Source: Pseudomonas sp. NFACC02 (lineage in GTDB: Bacteria; Pseudomonadota; Gammaproteobacteria; Pseudomonadales; Pseudomonadaceae). Taken from it: 64,000 nucleotides of DNA. Numbering within the stretch: position 1 is the stretch's first letter; every line of letters begins with the position of its first letter. Below are positions 63,935 through 64,000 of this stretch, one piece after another. Location of the stretch: positions 1-64,000 of the forward strand of contig NZ_FOEO01000001.1 of the NCBI RefSeq assembly GCF_900110765.1, given 5' to 3'. The notes under the pieces were generated by a model. The model had not been told where the DNA came from. It was given only the letters and a program-made list of their open reading frames with translations, and ran no database searches. A program made the translations under genes and the position numbers.

Positions 63935-64000
63935 CCAGCGATTGAGCTCGCGCGCAAAAGAACACGCTTCCTTGAGGTGATGACTCGCTATATATTTCAG

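Noticed and set aside
1-64000. Prophage, transposon, integrase, tRNA, rRNA or CRISPR array
   Set aside because: I found no integrase or transposase motifs, no regularly spaced direct-repeat array and no tRNA-like cloverleaf; the only mobile-type signals are the REP doublets.

Overview
The window is chromosomal DNA of a Pseudomonas species, probably from the fluorescens/syringae side of the genus. The evidence is high GC with Pseudomonas-style codon use, two DUF2790 proteins and one DUF1652 protein (families largely confined to Pseudomonas), an OprD porin, a PAS-type Aer receptor, an arnBCADTEF-ugd operon, and two classes of palindromic REP-type repeats. I see no rRNA, tRNA, CRISPR array, prophage or intact insertion sequence. 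No species can be named from sequence alone.

Layout. 0-2 kb: cyanate detoxification genes on the minus strand (carbonic anhydrase, a DUF2790 protein, cyanase cut by the window edge). 1.9-7.1 kb: a TonB siderophore receptor, a Tat-exported amidohydrolase, a periplasmic chorismate mutase and a NYN/LOTUS-type protein. 7.2-11.8 kb: an SDR with a divergent AraC regulator, a CigR-like protein, a stand-alone winged-helix protein, a cupin-XRE regulator and small unknowns. 11.9-17.6 kb: aerotaxis receptor, DUF1652, a KaiC-like double ATPase with a CheY-like receiver, and a class III aminotransferase.

17.6-31.7 kb is a lipid A / polymyxin-resistance island. The eight-gene arnBCADTEF-ugd operon has coupled (overlapping) genes throughout. 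It is followed by an ArnT-like GT39 protein, a PAP2 phosphatase and a histidine kinase with no response regulator beside it. A hexamer-N5-hexamer direct repeat lies about 425 bp upstream of arnB, which would give a leader of about 400 nt. 32-35.8 kb: a Fur-boxed ferric-iron ABC importer. 35.8-42 kb: an MFS exporter, an Ais/PmrG-like phosphatase, a LysR regulator, a flavin monooxygenase, an Old Yellow Enzyme and a second DUF2790 protein.

42-52.7 kb is a glyoxylate-centred catabolic island: GntR regulator, class V (serine-glyoxylate type) aminotransferase, ACS-type MFS transporter, 2-keto-4-pentenoate hydratase-like enzyme, LysR regulator, gcl-hyi-glxR and an OprD porin. Three operator-like motifs and two REP doublets are visible. 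53-64 kb: a class I aminotransferase, a chemoreceptor, a TPR protein, an ECF sigma / anti-sigma pair beside copC-copD, a Xre-RES toxin-antitoxin pair, acuR-acuI with two matching TetR-type operators, and a nitronate monooxygenase.

Most genes belong to well-known families. The less explained items are three candidate small transcripts marked by intrinsic terminators with no matching gene, the apparent AUA start of the ECF sigma factor, the orphan KaiC/receiver pair, the orphan kinase overlapping the PAP2 gene tail to tail, and the composition of the glyoxylate island.
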